DNA from: Massilia alkalitolerans DSM 17462
Lineage (GTDB): Bacteria; Pseudomonadota; Gammaproteobacteria; Burkholderiales; Burkholderiaceae_D
DNA length: 64,000 nt
NCBI RefSeq assembly: GCF_000427785.1
Contig: NZ_ATYR01000015.1
Span: forward strand, 83,550-147,549
Reading direction: 5' to 3'
The first letter of the stretch is position 1, and the number at the start of each line of letters is the position of its first letter. The notes beneath the pieces were generated by a model. It saw only the letters and a list, made by a program, of their open reading frames with translations, was not told the origin of the DNA and searched no databases. The position numbers and the translations under genes are program-made. Below, piece by piece: positions 15,805-23,421 of this stretch.

Positions 15805-17577
15805 ATGGCAAAGAAGGTCTTTCAACTCACGGGCGGGGCTTATCCCTTGTTCTCCTGGCGCCTGCCTCAGGAAATCGCAGCCTACAAGCAGGCCAAGCTG
15901 CAGGCCGCACAGTGGATCCACGTGATCAACGGTTTCTCCCAGAAGGGTATCAAGCAGTCCGAGATCGAGGACTCCGGCATTGCCGCATGGCTCGCTGACC
16001 AGGGCAAGCGCCAGGTCACTCGTGAGGAGCTGGCGGAGGTGGCGTCCTATGCGCTGCCGTCGATCAAAGAAGCGCGGCTCACTGGTGCAGATGTCCACTA
16101 CCGAGGATATTCCTTTGCCGAGGATGGCGAGGACTACAACGAAAGCCTGTTCTATTTCCCTACTGTCGACGAGGACCTGGCCGACCGAATCGCCGATCTG
16201 GACGACCGCATCGCCGCCCTGAATTTCGACTTTGACAAGCTAGGCGAAGATCCGGACGCAGTGTTCCGACTCGACGCGCGGCGCAATGACCTCATCAGGC
16301 AGCAGGACGACGTGGCGCAGGGCATCACGCTTCAGACGCACTTTTCGTCGCACCTGCAGAGCATGTGCCCGGACGCGCGCGCGGACTTCGCGCACATGCG
16401 CTGGTCAGTGAAGATGATGGAAGGCGTGCGCACACTCTTCGTGCACGAACTGCAGAGTGACTGGGCGCAGAAGGGCCGAGCCTACGAATGGAAAGGCGCT
16501 TACAAGCGCGCGCCCCTGGTGACTGAGACCGAGCACTGGACCGCGTTCCTGCTGCGCCGGGCAATGCTCCTGGCCGTCGAGCAGGAATGCGGGCAGATGA
16601 CCTGGATCAACGGCAAGGACATGGCCAACGGTGGTCGCTTCGGCGCCGAGGGGCTCAACGAGTACTACATGAAGATCGTGCCGAGCCTGGGCAAGAAGCT
16701 GGCCAAGCCGTTCAAGTCCGAGCTTCACCTGGCCGACTTCGTCCTCAAGGGCGAGCCACGTCGCCTGGCCGTGATGCCGGTAACGGCCGAGATGCGGGAG
16801 AAGTTCACCGCGGGCGCGCCGGTGTATTCCTATGCGCGCGTCGTCGAGCAAGCCAGTTTCGACCCGGTGCGCGCGGCCCAGCTGGAGAAGGCGCTGCAGC
16901 TGCGTGCGGACGCGACCCTGGGCGAAGACGTGCGCATGCGTGTCTCGGTCGTTCGCGAGCTGATGTCGGCCTACGAAGAGCATCGTCCCGCAGCCGAGCT
17001 CGTCGGCCACACCGCCCGGATTGCCTTCAACGCAGAAGACCCGGTCGCCGCCTTGGATCATGAAGGCTTCCACCTGGTGCTGAACCACCATTTCAGTGCG
17101 CGAGAGCGTGAAGACGTGGAAAGGCAGTTCGCGTATGGATCACCGCTGCTGGTGCGTACCGTGCGCCTGTTGCTGTCGCATGGCGAGTTCAAGGCCGCCA
17201 AGCAGGCCATGGGCAACTGGGAAGAAGCGGCTGCCCACGCGTATGCGCTGTGGCGCAAAGGAAAAATGCCGCTGTCCCGTGTCGAGAGCCTAGCAATGAG
17301 CGTCGAGGCCAAGGCCGGCGCCAGCAGGATCTTGTCGAAGGTGTTCCCGAAGGCCCAGGAGCTCGTCAAGTCGGTCTGCAGCTGGATCCGCGGTAGCGGC
17401 GTCTCGCCTACCGACTTCCTCGCCAAGATCGTCCGCGCGCACAAGGAAGGCTTCGTGGCCAGCCAGGCTGAATCCGAAGATGACCTGGTCAACGCCGTGA
17501 ACCGGCGTGAGGACCGCCAGGATGACGGCAGTGAGCATGCCGAAAAGCTCGAGACCCCGGAATACGCATTCAACTGA
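15805..17577 (+). CDS. Polyvalent protein with QSDW domain and zinc-metallopeptidase motif
   Basis: This encodes 590 residues from the ATG at 15805; an ATG at 15769 would add 12. Residues ~209-226 contain LFVHELQSDWAQKGR, a signature of domains shared by large polyvalent proteins of phages and plasmids. It is followed by TWINGKDMANGGRFG and a domain with EYYMKIVPSLGKKL. Around 419-423 is HEGFH in DHEGFHLVLNHHF, an HExxH zincin motif (H419, E420, H423). The C-terminal third is helical and charged. Polyvalent proteins are thought to be delivered with, or made early from, incoming DNA and to act on host defences. The region between promoter and gene is heavily structured. Confidence 0.7.
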   Translation: MAKKVFQLTGGAYPLFSWRLPQEIAAYKQAKLQAAQWIHVINGFSQKGIKQSEIEDSGIAAWLADQGKRQVTREELAEVASYALPSIKEARLTGADVHYRGYSFAEDGEDYNESLFYFPTVDEDLADRIADLDDRIAALNFDFDKLGEDPDAVFRLDARRNDLIRQQDDVAQGITLQTHFSSHLQSMCPDARADFAHMRWSVKMMEGVRTLFVHELQSDWAQKGRAYEWKGAYKRAPLVTETEHWTAFLLRRAMLLAVEQECGQMTWINGKDMANGGRFGAEGLNEYYMKIVPSLGKKLAKPFKSELHLADFVLKGEPRRLAVMPVTAEMREKFTAGAPVYSYARVVEQASFDPVRAAQLEKALQLRADATLGEDVRMRVSVVRELMSAYEEHRPAAELVGHTARIAFNAEDPVAALDHEGFHLVLNHHFSAREREDVERQFAYGSPLLVRTVRLLLSHGEFKAAKQAMGNWEEAAAHAYALWRKGKMPLSRVESLAMSVEAKAGASRILSKVFPKAQELVKSVCSWIRGSGVSPTDFLAKIVRAHKEGFVASQAESEDDLVNAVNRREDRQDDGSEHAEKLETPEYAFN

Positions 17578-17589
17578 CAGGAGCGACAC

Positions 17590-18378
17590 ATGCGCATCGA
17601 AGTGAACCGGTTCGGCAGTCAGGGCGAGATACGTACGTCCTTCGTCGAACTCTCGCAAGAGCAGATCCAGGAAATCGTGAAGCGTGCACACGATGTCGCG
17701 CGGTTGCGCCAGCAAGGCCACCCGCTGGACGCCGTGCTCGATGGCCTTAGCAACGTCTTGACCGAGTCGCAGGTACTCGCGGCGGCGCCGGCCAAGCCGC
17801 GGGAAGCATCGGCAGCACTGCCAGTCACCACGGGCCTCGTCGACGCATTTGCTGCGCTGCGCGCTTCGGCCCGGCCGAGCACGGCTGGTGACGGCACCGC
17901 GGTAGTGAGCCAGATCGCACTGGACGCGGTCGGCGAAGCGTTACGCGCGGCGGTCGATGGCGGTGGCGTGCAAGAGTGGAGGTGGAAGCGCGTGGCGGCG
18001 CGGGCCGTGGGTGGCCAGGAAGTTCACTCGTATGACCTCCAGAAGGTGCTGGAGAAGATGTCCCAGGCGGCCGCCCTGGGCGGCGCGCCGACCGTGCGCG
18101 AAGCGCTGACGAATCACCCGCTACTATTCTGCCAGGCGTTCGCTGACCTGGTGGCGCAGGGTGAAAGGGTGGCCGAGCGCGATGTACATGCAACGACTGT
18201 CGTGCACCTCGATAATGGTGATCCGAATTCGATGGTAACGCTGGGCGCGCCGGCCGGGATGAGCGAGCTGGATGTGCGCGCGGCCGTGCAGGCTGCCGTC
18301 GTGAGTGCTGGTGACTATGCGGGTATTCCGAGGATTTGGTCGGAGCCGGGTTCGAGCCGATCGAGCAGATCACCGTAA
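17590..18378 (+). CDS. Unknown protein; reading frame probably shifted near its 3' end
   Basis: This encodes 262 residues as read, with a good CAGGAG ribosome binding site, 12 bases after the polyvalent gene. It is soluble and helical with a Pro/Ala linker at ~60-80 and a later domain containing VVHLDNGDPNSMVTLGAPAGMSELDVRAAVQ. The last residues as read (EPGSSRSSRSP) look non-native. From 18330 the -1 frame gives EDLVGAGFEPIEQITVSV and an acidic proline tail, ending with TGA at 18432-18434. This suggests a one-base deletion, a sequencing error or -1 frameshifting near 18328. No family recognised. Confidence 0.6.
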   Translation: MRIEVNRFGSQGEIRTSFVELSQEQIQEIVKRAHDVARLRQQGHPLDAVLDGLSNVLTESQVLAAAPAKPREASAALPVTTGLVDAFAALRASARPSTAGDGTAVVSQIALDAVGEALRAAVDGGGVQEWRWKRVAARAVGGQEVHSYDLQKVLEKMSQAAALGGAPTVREALTNHPLLFCQAFADLVAQGERVAERDVHATTVVHLDNGDPNSMVTLGAPAGMSELDVRAAVQAAVVSAGDYAGIPRIWSEPGSSRSSRSP

Positions 18379-18446
18379 GTGTGCCGGCGCCACCTCTCGA
18401 CGATTTCGACGTCGAGCCCGAAGCGCCGCGTTGAACGATCGGGCGA

Positions 18447-19070
18447 CTAAAGGCCAGTCCCGGCCTGGCTGCACCCGGCGGTCATCGTGAAGGCATCGCG
18501 CAGCCATTCCTTGGCTGCCTTCTTCGTGTCCATGATGGTTTCGACTGGTGCCGCGTTCTCAGTCAAGAGAAGGCCGCGGAAACGACCGCGGTCGTCGATG
18601 TAAAGCACCAGCCGCCCGTCAGGACCCTGAGCCGTGCACGCGCGGCCCACCTGGATAGCGCGCGCACCGGCCGACACACTTTTGATCGGGATGGCATCCG
18701 TGATTACCCCGGTCGCGATTCCTGGCATGCCTTCGATGGTGACGGTCGCTGCGCGCTCGGTGCGAGTAGTTGGCCGGAAGCGGATTCGGACGTCCTCATT
18801 GGCGCTCCGGCTCTTGACCACCTTCAGGGTGCCCTGTCCGAACAAGAACACGGTTTCGCCTCCAGCCAGGCTCTCTCCCATGCGCTGCCCGATCTCGTCG
18901 AAGAACAGAACGCCTTCCTCGAGGGTGACGCCGAAGCGCGCGGCGACGAGCTTGGCAAACTCGCGCTTGTTGAAGCCAGTCGCCGGAGAGGTCTTGCGAG
19001 CGCAATCGGGTTGATGGTCGAGTAGACACCCTTCAATGTTGTCTGGTCGAGATGAATCGGTAGCGGTCAT
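18447..19070 (-). CDS. HU/IHF-like DNA-binding protein with C-terminal extension
   Basis: This encodes 207 residues from the ATG at 19070 (the longer open frame overlaps the upstream gene and is not needed). Residues ~30-100 follow the HU/IHF core: FNKREFAKLVAARFGVTLEEG, then GETVFLFGQGTLKVVKSRSAN. HU proteins are ~90 residues, so the second half (~110 residues, including GRLVLYIDDRGRFRGLLLTE) is an added domain of unknown role. The start is 7 bases after the OB-fold gene, so they form one operon. It likely bends or coats plasmid DNA. Confidence 0.65.
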   Translation of the reverse strand: MTATDSSRPDNIEGCLLDHQPDCARKTSPATGFNKREFAKLVAARFGVTLEEGVLFFDEIGQRMGESLAGGETVFLFGQGTLKVVKSRSANEDVRIRFRPTTRTERAATVTIEGMPGIATGVITDAIPIKSVSAGARAIQVGRACTAQGPDGRLVLYIDDRGRFRGLLLTENAAPVETIMDTKKAAKEWLRDAFTMTAGCSQAGTGL

Positions 19071-19077
19071 GCTGCGC

Positions 19078-19536
19078 TTAGCTCGGAACGTCTTCCAGCT
19101 GCAAAGGCGAGCCGGTGAGGTATTCAGGGAAGTTGTCCGGCATTGGCGGAATGCTCGCCGGGTCGACCGGATGCCCTGAAGGTGCTTGCCTGGTCCTGTG
19201 CCCGAAGAAGGATGCGCCGCTGCTAGCGGGCGCAGCAGACGCCAGTCCAGCGCCAGCGCCAGCGCGCACGATGCGCGAGACGCGGTCGGGCGCGGCGACA
19301 GCGACGTTCTGGCCAGTCTCACAGTCATACTCCAGGCGGCCTCCCACGCTGACGATGTCGCCGGTGGCGAAGCCAGTTCCAGGGGTGGAGACCAGTTTGA
19401 TCAGGCCCGCATCGCGAAGTTGAACGGAGACCAAAGATTTGACTGGGCCGGCGCCGCCGATGAGCAAGGTGAGGCTGCGCGGAGTGCTGGTGATGCGCTC
19501 GATTCGCCCGACTGCAACAAAGCTGTTCTCATTCAT
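19078..19536 (-). CDS. OB-fold, SSB-like protein
   Basis: This encodes 152 residues. The N-terminal ~100 show a five-strand OB-like pattern: FVAVGRIERITSTPRSLTLLIGG, then VSVQLRD and GDIVSVGGRLEYD, which resembles the single-strand-binding core with the typical GD.V.V.GRL turn. The C-terminal third is flexible and Pro-rich and ends PLQLEDVPS rather than the canonical DDDIPF tip. With the HU-like gene it makes a two-gene nucleoprotein operon. Its promoter region shares a TTGTTACGTT-type element with that of parM. Confidence 0.55.
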   Translation of the reverse strand: MNENSFVAVGRIERITSTPRSLTLLIGGAGPVKSLVSVQLRDAGLIKLVSTPGTGFATGDIVSVGGRLEYDCETGQNVAVAAPDRVSRIVRAGAGAGLASAAPASSGASFFGHRTRQAPSGHPVDPASIPPMPDNFPEYLTGSPLQLEDVPS

Positions 19537-19623
19537 AAAATTTTTTTGTGTTGTTACGTTCTATTAGTATGGCACAAAAATGCATTCATGAAGATAGAAA
19601 CGTGGATTACGCCTATTCTGCAG

Positions 19624-19687
19624 GCGTTAGGTAGGTCCTGACACCTAATGCCCTGACGTTGACCATAGATAAGCTTTATGAAATGAT
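19624..19687 (+). promoter_or_regulatory. Transfer-operon promoter with GTTAGGT/ACCTAAT operator
   Basis: GCGTTAGGT (19624-19632) and ACCTAATGC (19644-19652) form a near-perfect inverted repeat with arms of 9-10 bp. TTGACC (19659-19664), 17 bp, AATGAT (19682-19687) is the likely promoter. The operator directly abuts the -35, so binding there should affect expression of the whole dot/tra operon. Confidence 0.6.
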
Positions 19688-19732
19688 CTTGCCTGAAGAC
19701 AATAAAACGTCGATTTCTATCAGGGAGTTGCA

Positions 19733-19993
19733 GTGCCAGCAGTAGAGCAGAGCAGTGTCGAGCAGGTGGTCGAGAGCGATTACGAAACCTACCTCAAGCA
19801 GCGGTCCCTGAACGCTGCTCTGGCCAAAGTAGTGGTGTTCGCGGGCGTCTGGTTTGTACTGGGCGCCCTTGCTGTTGGTGTCGCAGTTTTCAGTCGCCCA
19901 GATCCCGGTCTTGTTGGCATGGATTCCAACGGCCGCGAATACCCTCTGGTCGTAACCAAGATGGTCACCAATACGCCAGGAGCCAAGCAATAA
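19733..19993 (+). CDS. DotJ/IcmM-like inner-membrane protein
   Basis: This encodes 86 residues from a GTG start at 19733 with CAGGGAG upstream. One membrane helix (~31-53) is followed by DSNGREYPLV, which mirrors DPAGRFYPVL in the next gene. In Legionella, DotJ/IcmM is a short paralogue of DotI that keeps the membrane helix but lacks the periplasmic domain. Size, paralogy and order match that here. The stop overlaps the start of the dotI gene (TAATG), so they are coupled. It opens the type IVB secretion operon. Confidence 0.65.
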   Translation: MPAVEQSSVEQVVESDYETYLKQRSLNAALAKVVVFAGVWFVLGALAVGVAVFSRPDPGLVGMDSNGREYPLVVTKMVTNTPGAKQ

Positions 19994-20658
19994 TGTCGAG
20001 CCAGCAAAATGCTGCGGATCTGTTCGGAATCGATCTGCATAAAGAGGTGACGCGCCTGCGTGAGCTGAATACCAAGCTCGTCGGCGGGGCGGCACTGGGT
20101 TTCGTCGCCGGTACTCTCGGTCTCATTGTGGGCATCATGGGAATGACCAGCAAGCCAGAGCGCGAGCGCGTGGCTCTCGACCCTGCGGGCCGCTTCTACC
20201 CAGTGCTTTCGCTTACGAAGAACGATCCGCCTGACGCGCGAATCACCCGCATGGCTGGCGACTGCATCAACGGGCTGTTCAATCACGCCTTCCACAACTT
20301 TCAAAGCACTGTGGAGCGCTCGATCGGTGAGTGCTTCACTGGCGGCGGCACCGAATCGGTCCGCCAGGTCCTCGAGCCGTTCCTGAAGAAGATGAAGGAT
20401 AGCAACGCCAACCTGGCCGGAAGCTTCGTCATCCAGCCCTTCATCAATGCGCGAAGTGTGGCCGGCACTGGAGCCTCCGCGCGCAACGTCTTTCATGTTC
20501 AAGGTGTCATCGATATCGGGTATCGTGGCGGGAAGGCAAACACGACGTCGCGGCCAGTGTCTTACGCATTCCAATCAGACATCGTGAGGGTGTCATACGA
20601 TTCGCACATCGAAGGGATTCGCCTTCAAAATGTCGTCCTGGTCCCCTGGCAGCCCTAA
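19993..20658 (+). CDS. dotI: DotI/IcmL (IncI TraM-type) secretion protein
   Basis: This encodes 221 residues: one N-terminal membrane helix (~32-53) and a periplasmic VirB8-like domain with DPAGRFYPVLSL, ARITRMAGDCINGLFNHAFHNF and a C-terminal SYAFQSDIVRVSY strand. DotI with DotJ forms a ring in the inner membrane of type IVB systems and is needed to assemble the transfer channel. Length matches the family (~212). Gene order DotJ-DotI-DotH-DotG is the standard core of MPF-I conjugation systems. Confidence 0.85.
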   Translation: MSSQQNAADLFGIDLHKEVTRLRELNTKLVGGAALGFVAGTLGLIVGIMGMTSKPERERVALDPAGRFYPVLSLTKNDPPDARITRMAGDCINGLFNHAFHNFQSTVERSIGECFTGGGTESVRQVLEPFLKKMKDSNANLAGSFVIQPFINARSVAGTGASARNVFHVQGVIDIGYRGGKANTTSRPVSYAFQSDIVRVSYDSHIEGIRLQNVVLVPWQP

Positions 20659-20692
20659 GCCGACCAGTCTTGCAGAAGAGGAAGTTTTACGG

Positions 20693-20977
20693 ATGAATAT
20701 TACAACCACGGTGTTGAGCCAAGCGGAACTGGATTCCATGGCAGGGGCGGACGAGGTTAAGGTTATTGAGCTGTGCCAGGTCGAGCATGAGCGCGTCCTG
20801 CTCGAGCACCCGGAGTACGCCGATTGGATCGAGGACATCGACCCCTACGTCTGCCCTCGCCAGGAGCTGATCGACGCTTTGCGTAAAGCGCCTAACGGCT
20901 TCGTGCGCCAGTACCTGTTCTCCATCTTCGCTTTCCGCCAGAGCATCAATCTCGTTGCCGGCCGTAGTTTTCTCTGA
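20693..20977 (+). CDS. Small unknown protein inside the dot operon
   Basis: This encodes 94 residues from the ATG at 20693. It is acidic and soluble, with no signal peptide or membrane helix, and two helical segments: SQAELDSMAGADEVKVIELCQ and RQELIDALRKAPNGFVRQYLFSIFAFRQ. It sits between dotI and dotH with short gaps. No family recognised; it may be a cytosolic accessory or chaperone-like subunit. Confidence 0.55.
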   Translation: MNITTTVLSQAELDSMAGADEVKVIELCQVEHERVLLEHPEYADWIEDIDPYVCPRQELIDALRKAPNGFVRQYLFSIFAFRQSINLVAGRSFL

Positions 20978-20988
20978 AGGTCCCCCCA

Positions 20989-22122
20989 ATGAACTTAAAA
21001 GCATCCGTCGTGGCTTTGTCGGCCTGTGCTTGTTCTGTTGTATGCGCACAAAACGTACAAGGTGCCGCCACGGCCCAGCCTGCGCCGTCGCGCGCAGCCG
21101 TCGTCGAAAATTTTCCTACCCGAGAAGCAGCACAGGAGAACTGGCAGCGGCTCGACCCTCCCAAGCGCAGTCAAGTTGCGAGTGGCCCGTCGGGAGACAT
21201 CGGTCCATCCGGCGCCGGCCCGCGAGCTGGCGCCCAGGGTAGCGGTCGCCGTGTCGTCGGAGGCCCTTTGCCAGATCCTAAGTTGCCGGCCACCGACTAT
21301 GCAGCCGAAGCGAGCAATCGCGTCTCACCCATGACCCCGCAGGAGATCCGTGAATTCGGCGAGTCGATGGTGGAGACTGCGCGTGCGATGGCTGAGACGC
21401 CGGGCGGACCGTACACGGTTCGGGGCAGCAGGATCATGCAGATTAGCTTCGAGCCGAACTCTCGCCCGCAGACGGTTGAAGTTGCGCTCAACCACGGAGC
21501 GCTGATCACCTTCGTTGACCGCTCCGGCTCGCCGCTGATTGTCGACGGCGTGAAGAGCTTCTCCTACGCATTCGATATCGGCGTGCTCGCGACCGATGAG
21601 GTGAAGGAACGTGGTTCATCGACAGTTGAAGTATCGGCGAAAGCAATCAGCGGCCAGGGCAACATGATGATCCGCTTGGCTGGTGTCCCTAATCCCATCC
21701 TCCTCCAAGTGCGCGTTGGCAGCACCAGCAAGACGGTCGATAGCGTCATCCAGGCTGTCGTTCCCGTGCTGACTGCGGCGAAGACCGTCCTGCCGGGTGA
21801 TCGCCTTGAGGCCGATGGCGGCACCCAGGTTGGCGAAATGCAGGGCTTCCTGATGGGCATCCCGCCGGAAGGTGCCGTGGAGGTAAAAGTCAACCAGGTC
21901 GCATCGACTCTGGCCTGGATGTGGCGTGGCCATCTCTACATGCGCACGCCACACACGATTTTCAGCCCTGGCTGGTTTAGCCGCCAGGCCGCCGTCGACG
22001 GTACTGCCGTCTACAAAATGCCGTACACGTCCCTGGTTCGCATGGGTGTCGATGGTCGTGAAGTCAACGCTGTGCTCGAGCTGCCGTACATCCCGCCAGT
22101 CGCAAGCCGCACTAAATCGTAA
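20989..22122 (+). CDS. dotH: DotH/IcmK (IncI TraN-type) outer-membrane core protein
   Basis: This encodes 377 residues. An N-terminal signal peptide (MNLKASVVALSACACSVVCAQ) exports it. After a Pro/Gly-rich linker, the C-terminal ~200 residues show the DotH beta-sandwich pattern: VEVALNHGALITFVDRSGSPLIV, ANDs such as VEVSAKAISGQGNMMIRLAG, and VDSVIQAVVP. DotH with DotC and DotD makes the outer-membrane part of the type IVB channel; dotC and dotD were not seen in this window. The signal has cysteines but no clean lipobox. Confidence 0.82.
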   Translation: MNLKASVVALSACACSVVCAQNVQGAATAQPAPSRAAVVENFPTREAAQENWQRLDPPKRSQVASGPSGDIGPSGAGPRAGAQGSGRRVVGGPLPDPKLPATDYAAEASNRVSPMTPQEIREFGESMVETARAMAETPGGPYTVRGSRIMQISFEPNSRPQTVEVALNHGALITFVDRSGSPLIVDGVKSFSYAFDIGVLATDEVKERGSSTVEVSAKAISGQGNMMIRLAGVPNPILLQVRVGSTSKTVDSVIQAVVPVLTAAKTVLPGDRLEADGGTQVGEMQGFLMGIPPEGAVEVKVNQVASTLAWMWRGHLYMRTPHTIFSPGWFSRQAAVDGTAVYKMPYTSLVRMGVDGREVNAVLELPYIPPVASRTKS

Positions 22123-22137
22123 CTGAAGAAGGAAATC

Positions 22138-23406
22138 ATGGATTCGAACGACACCACGGCACCGGGCGCCGCACCGGTCTCGAATGATGCGATTGGCGGC
22201 GCAGGTGCTGAGCCAAAACCGAGCAAGCCACGCTGGGACCCCAAGGGCAAACGCAACATGATGATCGTCGGCGGGGTAGTCGTTACCGCGTTTTCGTTGC
22301 TGATCGTCCTGTTCTCCGGCGGTGAGAGTGCTGAGGAAAAGAAGCCTTCGAACGTCGTCGAAGCGCCGGCGGAGGCCATCCCAGGCACGATGCTGAGCGA
22401 GGCCGACCGTGAGGAGTTGCGCAAACAGGAAAATGCGCGGATCGCCGCGGCGCTCAGTGGCGGCCAGAGCGCGATCGGTAACACACCTCCGGTGAGCACC
22501 GTGTCAACCCCTTCGATCCAGCAGCAGCCAGGTGAAGTGCGACTGGATCAACAGCCACAGCAGCCGCCGGTCTCTCCAAATTCGGCGCCTACGCAGGCGG
22601 CGGCGTCGACCGATCAAGCAAAGGTCGAAGCACTCGAAAAGCAGATGAACCGAATCATGGATGCGTGGGGCGTCGGTGGCGGTAGCGGCCAGCGTGTCCT
22701 GTCGACCTATGTGCGCGAGCCGAGCAAGACTTCTGGCAACGGCAACGGCGCGCGGGGCGCCCAGGAGCAGGGTAATGGCGGCGCCCAGCACGACAGCGAT
22801 GACGTCATGGTGATCAAGGCCTACGAACAGCCATACGCCGCGGAGATGATCAGCGCCACCGACTCGGATACGCCAGGCAAGTTGCGTGCGCGCATCCAGA
22901 GCGGGCCACTGGCCGGCGCAGTGCTCACTGGCGCCGCGCGCCGAATCGGTACCCAGGGCTTCCAGGCTGACTTCAACACCGCATCCTTCAACGGCCGCAC
23001 GTTCAAGGTCGTCGCCTACGGGATGGACGGGGAAGTCGCCGGGGACGTGGTCAAGGGTGAATACGACGGCCGCTACATGCAGCGCTATGTTTTCCCAGTC
23101 CTGGCCGAGGGCGTGAAAGCCTACGCCGGCGCGCGAGCACAGGTGGGAACTACTGTCATCGCGATCCCGATCCCTGGAGCTGGTGGCGCTGGCATCGTCA
23201 CCGGCGGCCAGCAAACGCCTACGCCGTCGGCAGAGCAGGCCCGCAACGCCATGTACTCGTCGGGCGCGAACCAGGTCTCGCGTGCGCTGGCGACCGGGCC
23301 GCAGGACGGCCACGTCACCCTCGCATCGGGTACTCAGATCGGCATCGTCTTCGAAGAGTCGGTTTATCAGTCCAATCTCGCCGGCCGTGCACGTAATAAC
23401 AAGTAA
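22138..23406 (+). CDS. dotG: DotG/IcmE (IncI TraO-type), VirB10-like channel protein
   Basis: This encodes 422 residues. A cytosolic N-terminus is followed by one membrane helix (~41-61), a long Gln/Pro/Gly-rich periplasmic spacer and a VirB10-like C-terminal domain (~235-420). That domain reads PGKLRARIQSGPLAGAVLTGAARRIG, then NGRTFKVVAYGMDGEVAG and LASGTQIGIVFEESVY. It spans both membranes at the centre of the channel. It lacks the long pentapeptide repeat spacer of Legionella DotG (1048 residues), as expected for conjugative TraO. Confidence 0.85.
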   Translation: MDSNDTTAPGAAPVSNDAIGGAGAEPKPSKPRWDPKGKRNMMIVGGVVVTAFSLLIVLFSGGESAEEKKPSNVVEAPAEAIPGTMLSEADREELRKQENARIAAALSGGQSAIGNTPPVSTVSTPSIQQQPGEVRLDQQPQQPPVSPNSAPTQAAASTDQAKVEALEKQMNRIMDAWGVGGGSGQRVLSTYVREPSKTSGNGNGARGAQEQGNGGAQHDSDDVMVIKAYEQPYAAEMISATDSDTPGKLRARIQSGPLAGAVLTGAARRIGTQGFQADFNTASFNGRTFKVVAYGMDGEVAGDVVKGEYDGRYMQRYVFPVLAEGVKAYAGARAQVGTTVIAIPIPGAGGAGIVTGGQQTPTPSAEQARNAMYSSGANQVSRALATGPQDGHVTLASGTQIGIVFEESVYQSNLAGRARNNK

Positions 23407-23421
23407 ATAAGGAACCCTAGT

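Noticed and set aside
20698..20710. ACAACCACG and similar one-mismatch words inside genes (also near 21488, 27211, 44117, 49808)
   Set aside because: All are inside coding sequence with no following -10 and start codon; expected by chance for a one-mismatch 9-mer in 64 kb.
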